DNA from: VXNJ01 sp009840625
Lineage (GTDB): Bacteria > Chloroflexota > UBA11872 > VXNJ01
NCBI GenBank assembly: GCA_965207915.1
Contig: OZ242304.1
Span: 1,426,001 to 1,490,000 of the forward strand
Direction: 5' to 3'
Length of the DNA: 64,000 nt
Of this stretch, positions 50,954 through 61,578 are shown piece by piece; the stretch's first letter is position 1, and every line of letters starts with the position of its first letter. The notes beneath the pieces are model-generated. The model was not told the origin of the DNA, searched no databases, and saw only the letters and a list, made by a program, of their open reading frames with translations. A program made the translations under genes and the position numbers.

Positions 50954-52543
50954 ATGATTTCCCACAAAGAAGTGCTTCTCGGGGCCAGTGCGCGCGAACG
51001 CATCCGCACCGGCGTCGACCTGATCGGCGACGCGGTGCGCGTCACCATGGGCCCGCGCGGGCGCAACGTCGTCCTGGAGCGCAAGTACGCCCTGCCGGCA
51101 ATTTCCAACGACGGATACACCGTCGCCAATTCGATAAATTCGCTAGCCGATCCGTTTGTCGACACCGGCGCCAAGCTCGCCTACCAGGCGGCCAAGAAGA
51201 CCAACGAGGACGCCGGCGACGGCACCTCCACATCGGCGGTGCTGACCCAGGCGATGTATGCGGCCGCGCTGAAGCTGATATCGGCCGGATACAACCCGAT
51301 GATCCTGCGTCGCGGCATGGAGCTGGCCGGGGCCGCGGTTACCGACCACCTCAAGGGCATGGCCCGCGACCTGGACGGCGACGAGGAGCTGACCTGGGTT
51401 GCCTCGCTGTCGGCCAATGACCCCGAGATCGGCGAGGTCGTCGCCGGGGTCTACACCAAGCTAGGCGCCGACGCGGGCGTGAACCTGGAAGATGGCTCGA
51501 CCAGCGAGCTGACCGTCGAATACCTGGCCGGACTCACCTTCGACCGAGGGCTGAAGTCCCCGTATTTCGGATCCGGGGAGGACATCAAGGCCGAGATCGA
51601 TCAGCCCTACATCTTCATCACCGACCAGAAGCTGGAAGCGGCCAACGAGATCGTGCCGTTCTTGGAGAAGTTCGTCAGCAACGGCTTGCGCAACCTGCTG
51701 GTGATCGCCGAGGACATCGAGAAAGAGGCGCTGGCGGCGCTGGTAATCAACAAACTGCGCGGCAACCTAAACGTGGCCGCGGTGAAAGCCCCGGCGTTCG
51801 GCGACCGTCGCCGCGGGATGCTCGAGGACTACGCGATCTTTACCGGCGGACGGCTGGTGGCCAAGGAACTGGGCATCGGCTGGGAAGACGTGACCCTGGA
51901 CTACCTGGGCCGCGCCGAGAAGGCGATCGTCGGGCGGAACGAGTCCACCATCATCGGTGGTTCCGGCGAACCGCGTGCGGTAAAGCAGCGCGTCGAGGAG
52001 CTCTGGGCATCCAGTCGCGCCGCCAAAAATGACTTCGACCGCGAAAAATTTGCCGAACGGGCCAACAATCTGGCCGGGACGGTCGCGGTGGTGAACATCG
52101 GCGCCCCGACCGAAGTCGAGCAGAAGGAAACCCGCGCCCGGGTGGAGGACGCAGTCTCAGCCGCCAAGGCGGCCTTACAGGAAGGCGTCATACCCGGAGG
52201 CGGGGTATCGCTGGTTCGGGCCGCGGCCGCCATCGACGATCTCGAGCTGACCGGCGACGCCGCGATAGGCGCCGAGGTCGTACGGGCCGCATTGACCGCG
52301 CCGCTCGCCCAGATTGCCGAGAACGCCGGCTACGAAGGCGACGTGATCGTGCGCCGGGTGGGCGACCTGGAGGGAGCGCACGGCTTCAACGCCGCCACCG
52401 GCGAATACGAGGACTTGCTCAAGTCCGGCATCGTCGACCCGGTGAAGGTAACCCGACTGGCGGTCACGAACGCGGTGTCGGCGGCGGTGATGCTGGTCAC
52501 CACCGAGGCAATGGTGGTGGACCCGCCGCCCAAGTCGGGCTAA
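50954..52543 (+). CDS. groL: Chaperonin GroEL-like protein
   Basis: 529 residues, a 60-kDa group I chaperonin subunit. ATP-site residues are conserved: TMGPRGRNVVLE, Asp53 in SNDGYTV and Asp89 in AGDGTSTSAV (canonical GDGTTTAT is altered). The C-terminal equatorial DAVSAAKAALQEGVIPGGG is present. The flexible Gly-Gly-Met tail is absent (ends PPPKSG), and no groES is adjacent. The domain-level divergence and orphan context suggest either an unusual housekeeping GroEL or an additional paralogue. Confidence 0.93.
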   Translation: MISHKEVLLGASARERIRTGVDLIGDAVRVTMGPRGRNVVLERKYALPAISNDGYTVANSINSLADPFVDTGAKLAYQAAKKTNEDAGDGTSTSAVLTQAMYAAALKLISAGYNPMILRRGMELAGAAVTDHLKGMARDLDGDEELTWVASLSANDPEIGEVVAGVYTKLGADAGVNLEDGSTSELTVEYLAGLTFDRGLKSPYFGSGEDIKAEIDQPYIFITDQKLEAANEIVPFLEKFVSNGLRNLLVIAEDIEKEALAALVINKLRGNLNVAAVKAPAFGDRRRGMLEDYAIFTGGRLVAKELGIGWEDVTLDYLGRAEKAIVGRNESTIIGGSGEPRAVKQRVEELWASSRAAKNDFDREKFAERANNLAGTVAVVNIGAPTEVEQKETRARVEDAVSAAKAALQEGVIPGGGVSLVRAAAAIDDLELTGDAAIGAEVVRAALTAPLAQIAENAGYEGDVIVRRVGDLEGAHGFNAATGEYEDLLKSGIVDPVKVTRLAVTNAVSAAVMLVTTEAMVVDPPPKSG

Positions 52544-52583
52544 CGCGCGGCTAAAGCGGGCCGCGCGGCCGCGCGCCGGGAGG

Positions 52584-52982
52584 CTAGAAGACCGAGTCCG
52601 ACCGCGACCAGTCGACCGACGAAATCTGGATCTGGATCGGTTCCTGCTGCGGGTCGAAAGGCTCGACGTCGGTGTCGTCGAAGATCGATTTGAGGTGGTT
52701 GTCGGACAGGAATTTCTGCTCGACTAGGGCATCGCAGAAGGTTTCGATGACCTGGTACCGCGTGAACCACTCGTAGGGTTTTTCGTAATTGCCGGAACGG
52801 CGCGCGAAGTAGCAGACGACATCTCTGACCGAGATCGCATCGATCGTCCGCGCGGGCGGCACCGACCTGCAAAAGTCGTCGACCCAGGCGACGCGGCGTT
52901 CGATTTCCTCATTGGAATAGCGCTGCTTGGATGCAAGATATCCGCGATACCATTTGGCAGCGCTGGCGGCGTTGATCGACAT
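52584..52982 (-). CDS. Small hypothetical protein resembling a core-binding (SAM-like) helical domain
   Basis: 132 residues from ATG 52982, with GGGAGG about five bases upstream; the longer frame to 53045 has no such signal. The helical N-terminal part (KWYRGYLASKQRYSNEEIER, RRSGNYEKPYEWFTRYQVI, FCDALVEQKFL) loosely recalls the N-terminal DNA-binding domain of tyrosine recombinases, but no catalytic domain is present. The C-terminal 30 residues are acidic. Family not recognised; the resemblance is weak. Divergent from murD. Confidence 0.5.
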   Translation of the reverse strand: MSINAASAAKWYRGYLASKQRYSNEEIERRVAWVDDFCRSVPPARTIDAISVRDVVCYFARRSGNYEKPYEWFTRYQVIETFCDALVEQKFLSDNHLKSIFDDTDVEPFDPQQEPIQIQISSVDWSRSDSVF

Positions 52983-53182
52983 CTGGTCCTCCCGGCCAAA
53001 CCGCTCCGCCGACCTGCCAGCGTTCGACAGCAGCGTTCCGACCACAAACGTCTGAACGATATTTGGTTGGGGTGCCGGTTGCAGCGGCCGCGCCGCCGAC
53101 TGGCACCGTTTTCATTTTAGATGCGGATTCGGCAATTTCCAGTCCCTCCCCCTCCGATTCGAGTGATCGCAGGGCACTCGGC

Positions 53183-54532
53183 GTGACCCCGATCGCGCTT
53201 GCCGGCCGCCGGGTGGTAGTGATGGGGCTGGGCCTGCACGGCGGCGGGGTGGCCATGGTCCGGTTTCTTTGCCAGCGCGGTGCGCGGGTGCTGGCAACCG
53301 ACCTGCGCGATGCCGAAACTCTGGCCCCGAGCCTTGCCCAGCTGGCGGACCTTGACGTGGAATTCGTCCTCGGCGAGCACCGCCGCGCCGACTTTGCGGG
53401 CGCCGACCTGGTGATCCGCAATCCGGCGGTGCCGGAGGATTCGCCGTATCTGGCAGCGGCCCGCGCGTCCGGGGTGCCGGTCGAAATGGAAATGGGGCTG
53501 TTTTTCGCCGAGTGCGAAGCCGATCGGGTCGTGGGCGTGACCGGCACGCGCGGCAAGACCACGACCGCGACGTTTATCTGGCACGCGCTCCGCTCGGCCG
53601 GTCGCAAGGCGGAGCTGGCCGGCAACATGCGGATTTCGGCGGTCGGTCTGCTGGCCGGGCTCGACCCCGAGGCGGTCGTCGTGCTCGAACTCTCCTCCTG
53701 GCAGCTGGAAGGGCTGGTGCAACACCAGATCTCGCCGGCCCGCGCAGTGGTCACTAATCTGCTGGACGACCATCTCGACCGCTACCCCAGCCGCGACGCA
53801 TATGCGGCGGCCAAGCAGACGATCGTCGCTTTCCAGCGTCCCGGCGACCTGGCGGTTCTCAACTCCGAGAACGCGTACACGACCGCGTTTGCCGAGTCGG
53901 CCCCAGGACGGGTGGCATGGTTCTCGGCCGCCGACCCGGTCGCCGGCTGGAGCCGGGCCCAAATCGGTGGCGAGCACAACCGGGCCAACCTGGCGGCGGC
54001 GAGCCGGGTGCTGGTTGACCTTGGACTTTCCGAAAGGGAAATCGCGGTGGCGGTGGCCAGCTTCAAAGGCGTCCCCTATCGCCAGGAATCGGTGGCCCGA
54101 ATCAAGGGAGTCAATTGGGTGAACGATACGACCTCGACCACTCCCGACGCCGCGATCGCGGCGCTTGAAGGGCTTTCGCCGCCGTTCGTATGGATCGCCG
54201 GAGGATCGGAAAAACACCTGGATTTTGAGTCTCTGGCCGAGCTGGCGGGGCGGCGGCGGAAGCAGATCCGGGCGGTGGTGATGCTGCCGGGAGCCGCCAG
54301 CGAGCGCCTGGGCAGGAGTCTTGCGGGTCAGGAGCTGCATCCGGTGGCGACGATGCCCGATGCGGTCCGGACCGCGGCCGCGCTGGCGCGCCCGGGAGAT
54401 ACCGTCCTGCTTTCGCCGGCGTGCGCGTCATTCGGCCTGTTTCTGAACGAATTCGACCGCGGAGACCAGTTCAACGAGGCGGTGCGGGCTATTGCTGAAC
54501 CCGCCGCCGGCGGCGATGCGGCGGGCGGTTGA
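53183..54532 (+). CDS. murD: UDP-N-acetylmuramoyl-L-alanine:D-glutamate ligase MurD
   Basis: 449 residues from GTG 53183, close to the usual MurD length; an upstream in-frame GTG at 53063 would add 40 residues unlike the family. MurD joins D-glutamate to UDP-MurNAc-L-Ala using ATP in peptidoglycan synthesis. Visible: N-terminal GLGLHGGG, ATP loop GVTGTRGKTTT, VLELSSWQLE, TNLLDDHLDRY and the C-terminal-domain NDTTSTTPDA and SPACASFGLF. It stands outside any dcw-type cluster here. Presence implies a peptidoglycan-making cell. Confidence 0.95.
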   Translation: MTPIALAGRRVVVMGLGLHGGGVAMVRFLCQRGARVLATDLRDAETLAPSLAQLADLDVEFVLGEHRRADFAGADLVIRNPAVPEDSPYLAAARASGVPVEMEMGLFFAECEADRVVGVTGTRGKTTTATFIWHALRSAGRKAELAGNMRISAVGLLAGLDPEAVVVLELSSWQLEGLVQHQISPARAVVTNLLDDHLDRYPSRDAYAAAKQTIVAFQRPGDLAVLNSENAYTTAFAESAPGRVAWFSAADPVAGWSRAQIGGEHNRANLAAASRVLVDLGLSEREIAVAVASFKGVPYRQESVARIKGVNWVNDTTSTTPDAAIAALEGLSPPFVWIAGGSEKHLDFESLAELAGRRRKQIRAVVMLPGAASERLGRSLAGQELHPVATMPDAVRTAAALARPGDTVLLSPACASFGLFLNEFDRGDQFNEAVRAIAEPAAGGDAAGG

Positions 54533-54661
54533 AAATCGAGCACGCGGTCGCATAGGAACGCGCGCACTGCGCGCAGGCCCGGCTCGGACTCAGCAAAACT
54601 CCGCGCCCGAATTCCAGACTGCGGAAATAGTCCTCACAACGTGATTAAGGGTCAGACCGAA

Positions 54662-55693
54662 ATGGCCGACATGTCCAGTGATTCCCGAATCGACCCGCGC
54701 ATCAAGGCCGCCCTTGGGCACCTTCAGACGACCGACGGCCGCGACGTTAGCAGCAGAGAAGAAGCCATCGAACTCGAATCCTCGCCGCAGCGAATCGCGC
54801 GCGAGGCAGTGATGGGAATCCTGAAGGAGTCCTGCGACAGCGATGCGGTCGCACCCTCCAGCGGGTTGGAAATCTCAGTTCGCGAGTTTTCGTCACAACC
54901 GGACGGCAATGCGATCAAGGTGCGGTTCATTCGCGCCCGCGGCAAGGGCCCCCTGCCGTGCGTGTACTACATTCACGGCGGCGGGATGGCGACCTCGTCG
55001 GTGTTCGACCCCCACTACCGCGCGTGGGGCCGGATCATCGCCCGCTATGGCGTTGCGGTGGCGATGGTGGATTTCCGCAACTGCCTCACCCCCTCCTCGG
55101 CTCCCGAAGTGGTCCCCTATCCGGGCGGCCTCAATGACTGCGTTTCCGGGATCCGCTGGCTGGCCGCCAACGCCGACGAGCTGGGCGTTGACCCCGCGCG
55201 AATCGTGATCGCGGGCGAAAGCGGCGGCGGGAATCTGACCCTGGCCACCGGGATGAAGCTGCTGCGCGACGGCGACATCGGCATCGTCAGAGGTCTCTAC
55301 GCGCTCTGCCCCTACATCGCCGGTAGCTGGCCGCGGGCCGAGTTGCCTTCATCGACCGAGAACAACGGTCTACTGCTGGACCTGCACCACAACCGGGCCG
55401 CGATGGCCTACGGTTGGGACGCCTTCGCCGCCGGGGATCCGCTGGCCTGGCCGCTATTTGCTTCGCGAAGCGACGTTGCCGGACTGCCTGCCACGACGAT
55501 ATCGGTCAACGAGTGCGACCCGCTGCGCGACGAAGGGATCGCTTTCTACCGGCTGCTGCTTTCCTCGGGGGTTGCGGCGCGTTGCCGGCAGGTGATGGGG
55601 ACCATCCACGCCACGGAGATATTTGCGGCGCTTTGTCCGGAAATCTCTCGCGACACCGCCCGCGATCTGGCGGCGATGTGCCGCGGCGACTAG
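54662..55693 (+). CDS. Alpha/beta-hydrolase, hormone-sensitive-lipase (HSL) family esterase
   Basis: About 343 residues from ATG 54662 (a GTG at 54641 would add seven). The oxyanion motif is YIHGGGMATS, the nucleophile elbow AGESGGGNL, the acid in NECDPLRDEG and the His in GTIHATEIF, the full HSL-family set. It likely hydrolyses short or medium acyl esters or lactones. No signal peptide. No operon partners are evident. Confidence 0.88.
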   Translation: MADMSSDSRIDPRIKAALGHLQTTDGRDVSSREEAIELESSPQRIAREAVMGILKESCDSDAVAPSSGLEISVREFSSQPDGNAIKVRFIRARGKGPLPCVYYIHGGGMATSSVFDPHYRAWGRIIARYGVAVAMVDFRNCLTPSSAPEVVPYPGGLNDCVSGIRWLAANADELGVDPARIVIAGESGGGNLTLATGMKLLRDGDIGIVRGLYALCPYIAGSWPRAELPSSTENNGLLLDLHHNRAAMAYGWDAFAAGDPLAWPLFASRSDVAGLPATTISVNECDPLRDEGIAFYRLLLSSGVAARCRQVMGTIHATEIFAALCPEISRDTARDLAAMCRGD

Positions 55694-55803
55694 TCGCCCG
55701 CCCCCCGGTCGGGACCTGCCGAGCGGGAATGTGCCCCGGCCTAAACTGAAATCACCCGGGCGCCGGGCCCGGCCCCAGCACAGGAAGGCGACGGTAATCG
55801 CCC

Positions 55804-56067
55804 ATGCAGTCCAGCCTCATCGGCAAGATTCAAAAGGCCAAACGCTATTCCGAGGAACCGGAACGGATCAACATCACCGAACTCACCTCGACCTTTCGCG
55901 GTGGAAACGGTGATTACGAGGTTTCGTATTCGGAGAGCGGCGGCTGGTCCTGCACCTGCGAGTTTTCGCAAAGCTGGGGTTACTGCTCACACATGATCGC
56001 GCTTGAGAAACTGCTGACGCCGATGGTCAAGATCGCCGCCGCGCCAAGCATCGAAGGAGCGGCTTGA
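55804..56067 (+). CDS. Small SWIM zinc-finger protein
   Basis: 87 residues. WSCTCEFSQSWGYCSHMIAL gives the CxCx(n)CxH SWIM zinc-binding signature in the C-terminal half, preceded by beta-strand-like GDYEVSYSESGG. SWIM domains bind nucleic acid or protein and are usually part of larger helicases or transposases; here the domain stands nearly alone. The gene ends 44 bases before tmRNA. Confidence 0.75.
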   Translation: MQSSLIGKIQKAKRYSEEPERINITELTSTFRGGNGDYEVSYSESGGWSCTCEFSQSWGYCSHMIALEKLLTPMVKIAAAPSIEGAA

Positions 56068-56111
56068 GCCCCTGGCTCTGAGCGCGCAGTTTGCTAACAT
56101 TCCTATCCCTA

Positions 56112-56462
56112 GGGGATGCTGGGATTTGACAGGCTGGTTGAATTCCGGTTCGGCAGGTCGAGGATGCTGTCTGGCTCGTTAAAACGGCAGCAACCAAAAA
56201 CTGCCAAACCTAAGTTGGCTCTCGCCGCCTAAACCGCGGTGACGTCGCTCCGGGTTTCTCTGGTGACCCGGAATCCGGCGTTCGCAAACCGGAGCGCAGC
56301 GTGACCCGGCCTGAAGGGTTGCGCCTAAGACCGAATCAGGCAATCTAACCCGGACGTTGTCCGTGACCCATCCGGGCAGATTGTTGGAAACGGACTAAAC
56401 CTGTAGAAGAGCCGGAAAGAAGCAGTCTGGACGGGGTGTTCGACTCACCCCCATCTCCACCA
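56112..56462 (+). ncRNA. ssrA: Transfer-messenger RNA (tmRNA)
   Basis: The 351-nt RNA starts GGGGATG and ends CATCTCCACCA, which pair to form the acceptor stem with an encoded CCA. GGGATTTGACAGG follows at the 5' side, and the T-arm GGGGTG-TTCGACT-CACCCC is at the 3' side. The tag reading frame ends in GCTCTCGCCGCCTAA; from the likely resume codon GCC it reads AKPKLALAA then stop. It rescues stalled ribosomes with SmpB and targets the product to proteases such as the ClpXP encoded just downstream. One-piece form. Confidence 0.95.
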
Positions 56463-57799
56463 ATGAGGGACTCCGCCCGCAAAGGCGTTGCGGCGCGGGT
56501 CCTTGGCGACTTGGTAAGGATCGGCTGGCGCGGGCCGCGGCTGGCATTGCCGGCATCGGTAAACCTTGGAATCGCCGGACTGCTCGCCCCGGTTATCAAC
56601 GCGCTGTTGGCGCGCGCTTCGGACCCAGAGGCGGCGATCGCCGGATTTGCGGTCGCCTACGGGCTGATGGCCCTGATCGCCATTCCGCAGCTGCGAATCC
56701 AACAACTCACGCTAGTTTTCGCCCGTTCCGGGCCAAGTCTTGCCAAGGTGCGCCGGTTCATCTCGCTCCTCGCGCTGGCAAGTTTCTCGGTCGGCGCGCT
56801 GGCGGCGATCAGCCCGCTCGGCGGCTGGCTGCTGGCCAAGGGGTTCGGGCTGTCGGGAGCCCCCCTGGAACAGGCGTCGGTGGCCCTGGCGCCGCTGGTC
56901 GCCTGGATTCCGCTGGCGTGTTTCAGGACCCACTTCCACGGCATCATGCTCGCCACCGGGCGGACCGGGGTCATGTGGTCGGGGATCGCAATTTCCCTGG
57001 CGGCGGCGGTATTGAGCACCGCCCTGCTGCTGTACCTGGACGTGCCGGCCGCGGCCGCGGCGGCATCGGGGCACAGCATCGGGGTGGCGCTGGAGGTATT
57101 GATACTGTTTGCCGCCGACCGATCGGGCTATGCCTGGCCGGGCGAGGCCGCGGCGGTTCCCGGCTACCGCGAACTGGCCCGTTTCTTCGGCCCGCTGCTG
57201 GTGGCCGCGCTTTTGCCTTCGGTTACGATCCCGATCCTGCACGCGGCGATGGCCCGCGCGCCCGATCCGGCAACCGGAATCGCCGCCTTCACCCTCGCCC
57301 GTTCGGTGGTCCACCTGGCGACGATCCCGATCTGGGGGCTGCAGCCGACCCTGTTGGCCTTGTTCGGGCGCGGCACGCCGCCGCGCGCGGCGGCGACTTT
57401 CGCCTACGCGATGGGCTTGGGCGCGCTGGCGATTACGCTGGCGATCTCCTACCTGGGGCCGGTCAATGATCTGGTGCTCGGCCAGCTGCTTGGAGCGGCC
57501 GGCGCGCTGGCAGTGCAAGGCCAGGCGGCGATGATGCTTCTGGCGCTACTACCGCCGCTGATGGCGATGGAGCAGGTTTACTCGTCGGCGCTGCTGGCCT
57601 GCCGGCGGGCCAACCCGTTTATCTGGATCAACCTGCTGCGGCTCGCAATCCTGATCCTGACCGTGGCGGCCGCGTTGCTGGTCGCTCCCCAGGCGGTATG
57701 GGTCGGCGCGGCGGGCGAATTCGCCGGGTTGATGGGCGAGGCCCTGGTGACGATGGGGTTCGGGCGCTCGTCCTACCGGCAGCTGGCGGAAGCGGCCAG

Positions 57800-57803
<4 letters not shown>
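56463..57803 (+). CDS. Polytopic membrane protein resembling MATE/flippase family
   Basis: About 446 residues with some twelve hydrophobic segments arranged as two halves (each starting with a soluble-to-membrane transition like LALPASVNLGIAGLLAPVIN and RELARFFGPLLVAALLPSV). Overall pattern is like the MOP superfamily (MATE exporters, polysaccharide flippases), without a diagnostic short motif. The first ATG immediately follows the tmRNA CCA, so the true start may be a later codon. It converges on clpX with four bases of overlap at the stops. Confidence 0.65.
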
Positions 57804-59077
<1,274 letters not shown>

Positions 59078-59111
59078 GCTCTCCAGCCTCTCCTGTCAAC
59101 CGGCCGGCCGG

Positions 59112-59708
59112 TCAGCCGGTCTCGGTGCGCCTGACGATCTGGTCCACGATCCCGTAGTCGAGCGCCTCGTCGGCGCTCATCCAGTAATCGTGCTCGGTGT
59201 CTTCCCTGATCTTGTTCTTGGCCTGGCCGGTGTGGGTGACCAGGACGTCCTCGATGCGGTGCCGGACCCGCACGATCTCGCGCGCCGCGATCTCCAGGTC
59301 GGATGAGGTCATGTGCCCCGGAATCGACTGCGAGGGCTGGTGAATCAGGACGCTGGAATGCGGCAGCGCGAAGCGCTTGCCCTTCTCGCCGCCGGCCAGC
59401 AGCACGCAGGCGATGCTGGCCGCGATCCCGGTGCAGAAGGTCTGGATCTGCGGCTTGATGTACTGCATCGTGTCGTAGATCGCCATGCCGGCCGTCACCG
59501 ACCCGCCGGGCGAATTGATGTACATCGAAATGTCGCGGTCGGGATCCTCGCTCTGCAGCAGCAGCAGCTGGGCCACGATCGTATTGGCCAGGGTGTCGTC
59601 GACCGGCGAGCCCACGAATATGATCCGATCGCGCAGCAGACGCGAGTAAATGTCCATCCCACGCTCGCCACGCTCGGTGGTCTCGATCACATAGGGAATC
59701 AGGGTCAT
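59112..59708 (-). CDS. clpP: Clp protease proteolytic subunit ClpP, copy 1 (next to clpX)
   Basis: 198 residues, serine protease with Ser98 (GIAASIA), His123 (VLIHQP) and Asp174 (EHDYW) as the catalytic triad by alignment to E. coli numbering. The N-terminal LIPYVIE and the handle helix region are intact. The gene lies wholly within a 703-bp segment repeated at 61578-62280. Only the last stop codon differs: TGA here, TAG in copy 2. Co-transcription with clpX is likely, but the tig gene that would normally precede it is 2.5 kb away. Confidence 0.96.
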   Translation of the reverse strand: MTLIPYVIETTERGERGMDIYSRLLRDRIIFVGSPVDDTLANTIVAQLLLLQSEDPDRDISMYINSPGGSVTAGMAIYDTMQYIKPQIQTFCTGIAASIACVLLAGGEKGKRFALPHSSVLIHQPSQSIPGHMTSSDLEIAAREIVRVRHRIEDVLVTHTGQAKNKIREDTEHDYWMSADEALDYGIVDQIVRRTETG

Positions 59709-59816
59709 AAGGATTACGGGTCCCCGTAACTTGAAGGGCGCGGCAGGCCCCCGCTGGCCGGCCCGCAGGCCGATCGGGCGCCCCAGATTATCCGCCCCCG
59801 GCGGCCTCCGATTGGT
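59114..59816. repeat. 703-bp direct repeat, copy 1
   Basis: The sequence is identical, as far as I could compare by eye, to 61578-62280 at an offset of 2464 bases. It spans nearly all of clpP, its upstream spacer and the last 29 bases corresponding to the 3' end of tig. Sequence differs immediately outside both ends. Confidence 0.9.
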
Positions 59817-59880
59817 GCTCGTCCAGGGCCGGCGGGCGGCACCTATAGACTGGTTTTTTGTTCGAGTGGGAGGCGGTCAT

Positions 59881-61149
59881 TTGATAGGGACGAACCGCCT
59901 GGCTATCGACGGCGGGCGGCCGGTCATCGCCGAGCCGCTGCCCTCGGGGGTCTCGGGTCCGAGCGTGATGGCCGAGGAAGAGATCGCCGCGGTCGCCGAA
60001 GTTATTCGCTCCGGGCGACTGTTCGTCTACCCTCGCGGCGAGAGCGTGACCGCCGAATTTGAAGCCGCGGCCTGCCGATTTCTGGGCGTCGAGCACGCCT
60101 TGATGGTCAATTCGGGAACCAGCGCTTTGACCGCCGGGCTGATCGCGATCGGCGTCGGGCCGGGCGACGAGGTGATTATTCCCGGCTATACCTACGTGGC
60201 CACTGCGGCGGCGGTGCTGGCGGCCGGGGCGGTGCCGGTCATCGCCGAAGTCGACTACTCGCTGGGACTCGACCCCGAGGAATTCGAGCGCAACATCACG
60301 CCGCATACGCGGGCGGTGATCCCGGTGCACATGCGCGGAATCCCGGTCCGCCTGGCCCGGATCCTGGAAATCGCCGAAGCCAATGCAATCACCGTGGTCG
60401 AGGATGCCTGCCAGTGCGTCGGCGGCTCCTACCGCGGCCGCCCGGTCGGCACCTACGGAAAGGTTGCCGCCTGGAGCCTGAACTACTTCAAGACGATCTC
60501 GACCGGCGAAGGGGGCCTGCTCTACACCAACGACCGCGACATCTGGGAGCGGGCAGCGCTGGCTTCCGACCCCGGTCTGCCGCTATGGGAAGGGCCGGAA
60601 GCCTGGCGCAACGACGCCATCCCGCGCGCGACCAACCGGCCCAGCGAGGTTCTGGCGGCGATCGCGCTGGTACAGCTCGGGCGCTTGGAACAAATCCTTG
60701 CCCATCAGCGATCGCTCCGGCGGACGTTGCTTGGCGCGCTGGCGCCGCCGCGCGGTTACGTGCTGCAGCATCTGGACGATCCCGACGGGGATACCGGAGG
60801 CTCGGTCTCCGTAATCGTGAATGACCAGGCGCAGGCAATGGCCTACGCGCGGGCGCTATCGGCCGAAGGAGTGGAGGCGGCCACGACCTACAACCAGGGA
60901 TTCCCCGACCGGCATATCTACGCCCACTGGGGCTCCATCCTGGAAAAGCGATCGCCGCACCGGCTGGGCTATCCGTGGAACGACCCCAACTACCTTGGTT
61001 CGGTCAAGTACTCGCGCGACATGTGCCCCAGGACGCTGGACCTGTTGAGCCGCTGCATCCGGTTCGACCTGCACATGAACCTTGAGCCGGAGCACGCCTT
61101 GCTTATCGCGAAGGCACTGAACAAGGTTGACGCAGCTTTGGGCGGGTGA
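59881..61149 (+). CDS. DegT/DnrJ/EryC1/StrS-family PLP aminotransferase
   Basis: 422 residues from TTG 59881, with GGGAGG seven bases upstream. Lys204 (NYFKTISTGEGG) should bind PLP; Asp175 (VVEDACQ) and NSGTSALTAGL are further cofactor-site elements. Family members aminate keto-sugars in surface-polysaccharide or antibiotic sugar pathways. No other sugar genes are adjacent. It lies in the insert between the two clpP copies, transcribed opposite to the clp genes, and is GC-rich like the host. Confidence 0.92.
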   Translation: MIGTNRLAIDGGRPVIAEPLPSGVSGPSVMAEEEIAAVAEVIRSGRLFVYPRGESVTAEFEAAACRFLGVEHALMVNSGTSALTAGLIAIGVGPGDEVIIPGYTYVATAAAVLAAGAVPVIAEVDYSLGLDPEEFERNITPHTRAVIPVHMRGIPVRLARILEIAEANAITVVEDACQCVGGSYRGRPVGTYGKVAAWSLNYFKTISTGEGGLLYTNDRDIWERAALASDPGLPLWEGPEAWRNDAIPRATNRPSEVLAAIALVQLGRLEQILAHQRSLRRTLLGALAPPRGYVLQHLDDPDGDTGGSVSVIVNDQAQAMAYARALSAEGVEAATTYNQGFPDRHIYAHWGSILEKRSPHRLGYPWNDPNYLGSVKYSRDMCPRTLDLLSRCIRFDLHMNLEPEHALLIAKALNKVDAALGG

Positions 61150-61311
61150 GCGCTTGTATTCACTCGTGCAACCGACATACACCCCGCTCAATGCCTTCAC
61201 CTAAGCAAGCCCGAGGCAGCCGGTCGTTGGGTGGCCGATGCGAAATCCGGCTGCAAAGCGTACAAATTGCAACTAGCACTTGCAATCTGTACCGAACCAC
61301 CATCCGTAGCC

Positions 61312-61578
61312 TTGACATCTCGTGAAATAGAACCGCGGCTAAGAGAGTTTTTTGGCCTTTACCCGATCGTCACGGTGACCGGATCGCGGCAATCTGGGAA
61401 GACCGCCCTGTGCCGGGCGGCATTTCCTGAATTGCAGTGCGCCAAATTGGAGGCCCCGGATCAGAGGGATTTCGCGAAAGACCATCGTCTATGGAGGCGC
61501 GACTAAGCAGTTGCGCGGAGATTGCGGCGTGGTGCCCTTTACCGATTTCGCCGAGTTGCTCGAGCGCTCAATTCGCTA
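61312..61578 (+). pseudogene. Internally deleted AAA_14/DUF4143 ATPase relic
   Basis: From TTG 61312 the reading frame encodes TSREIEPRLREFFGLYPIV and TGSRQSGKTALCRAAFPEL (Walker A), the normal start of an AAA_14/DUF4143 ATPase. After about 60 residues it shifts frame, near 61490, and another frame gives YGGATKQLRGDCGVVPFTDF then a stop, the normal C-terminus of the same family. Around 300 residues between are missing, so the gene has an internal deletion. Its end abuts the second clpP repeat. Confidence 0.75.
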
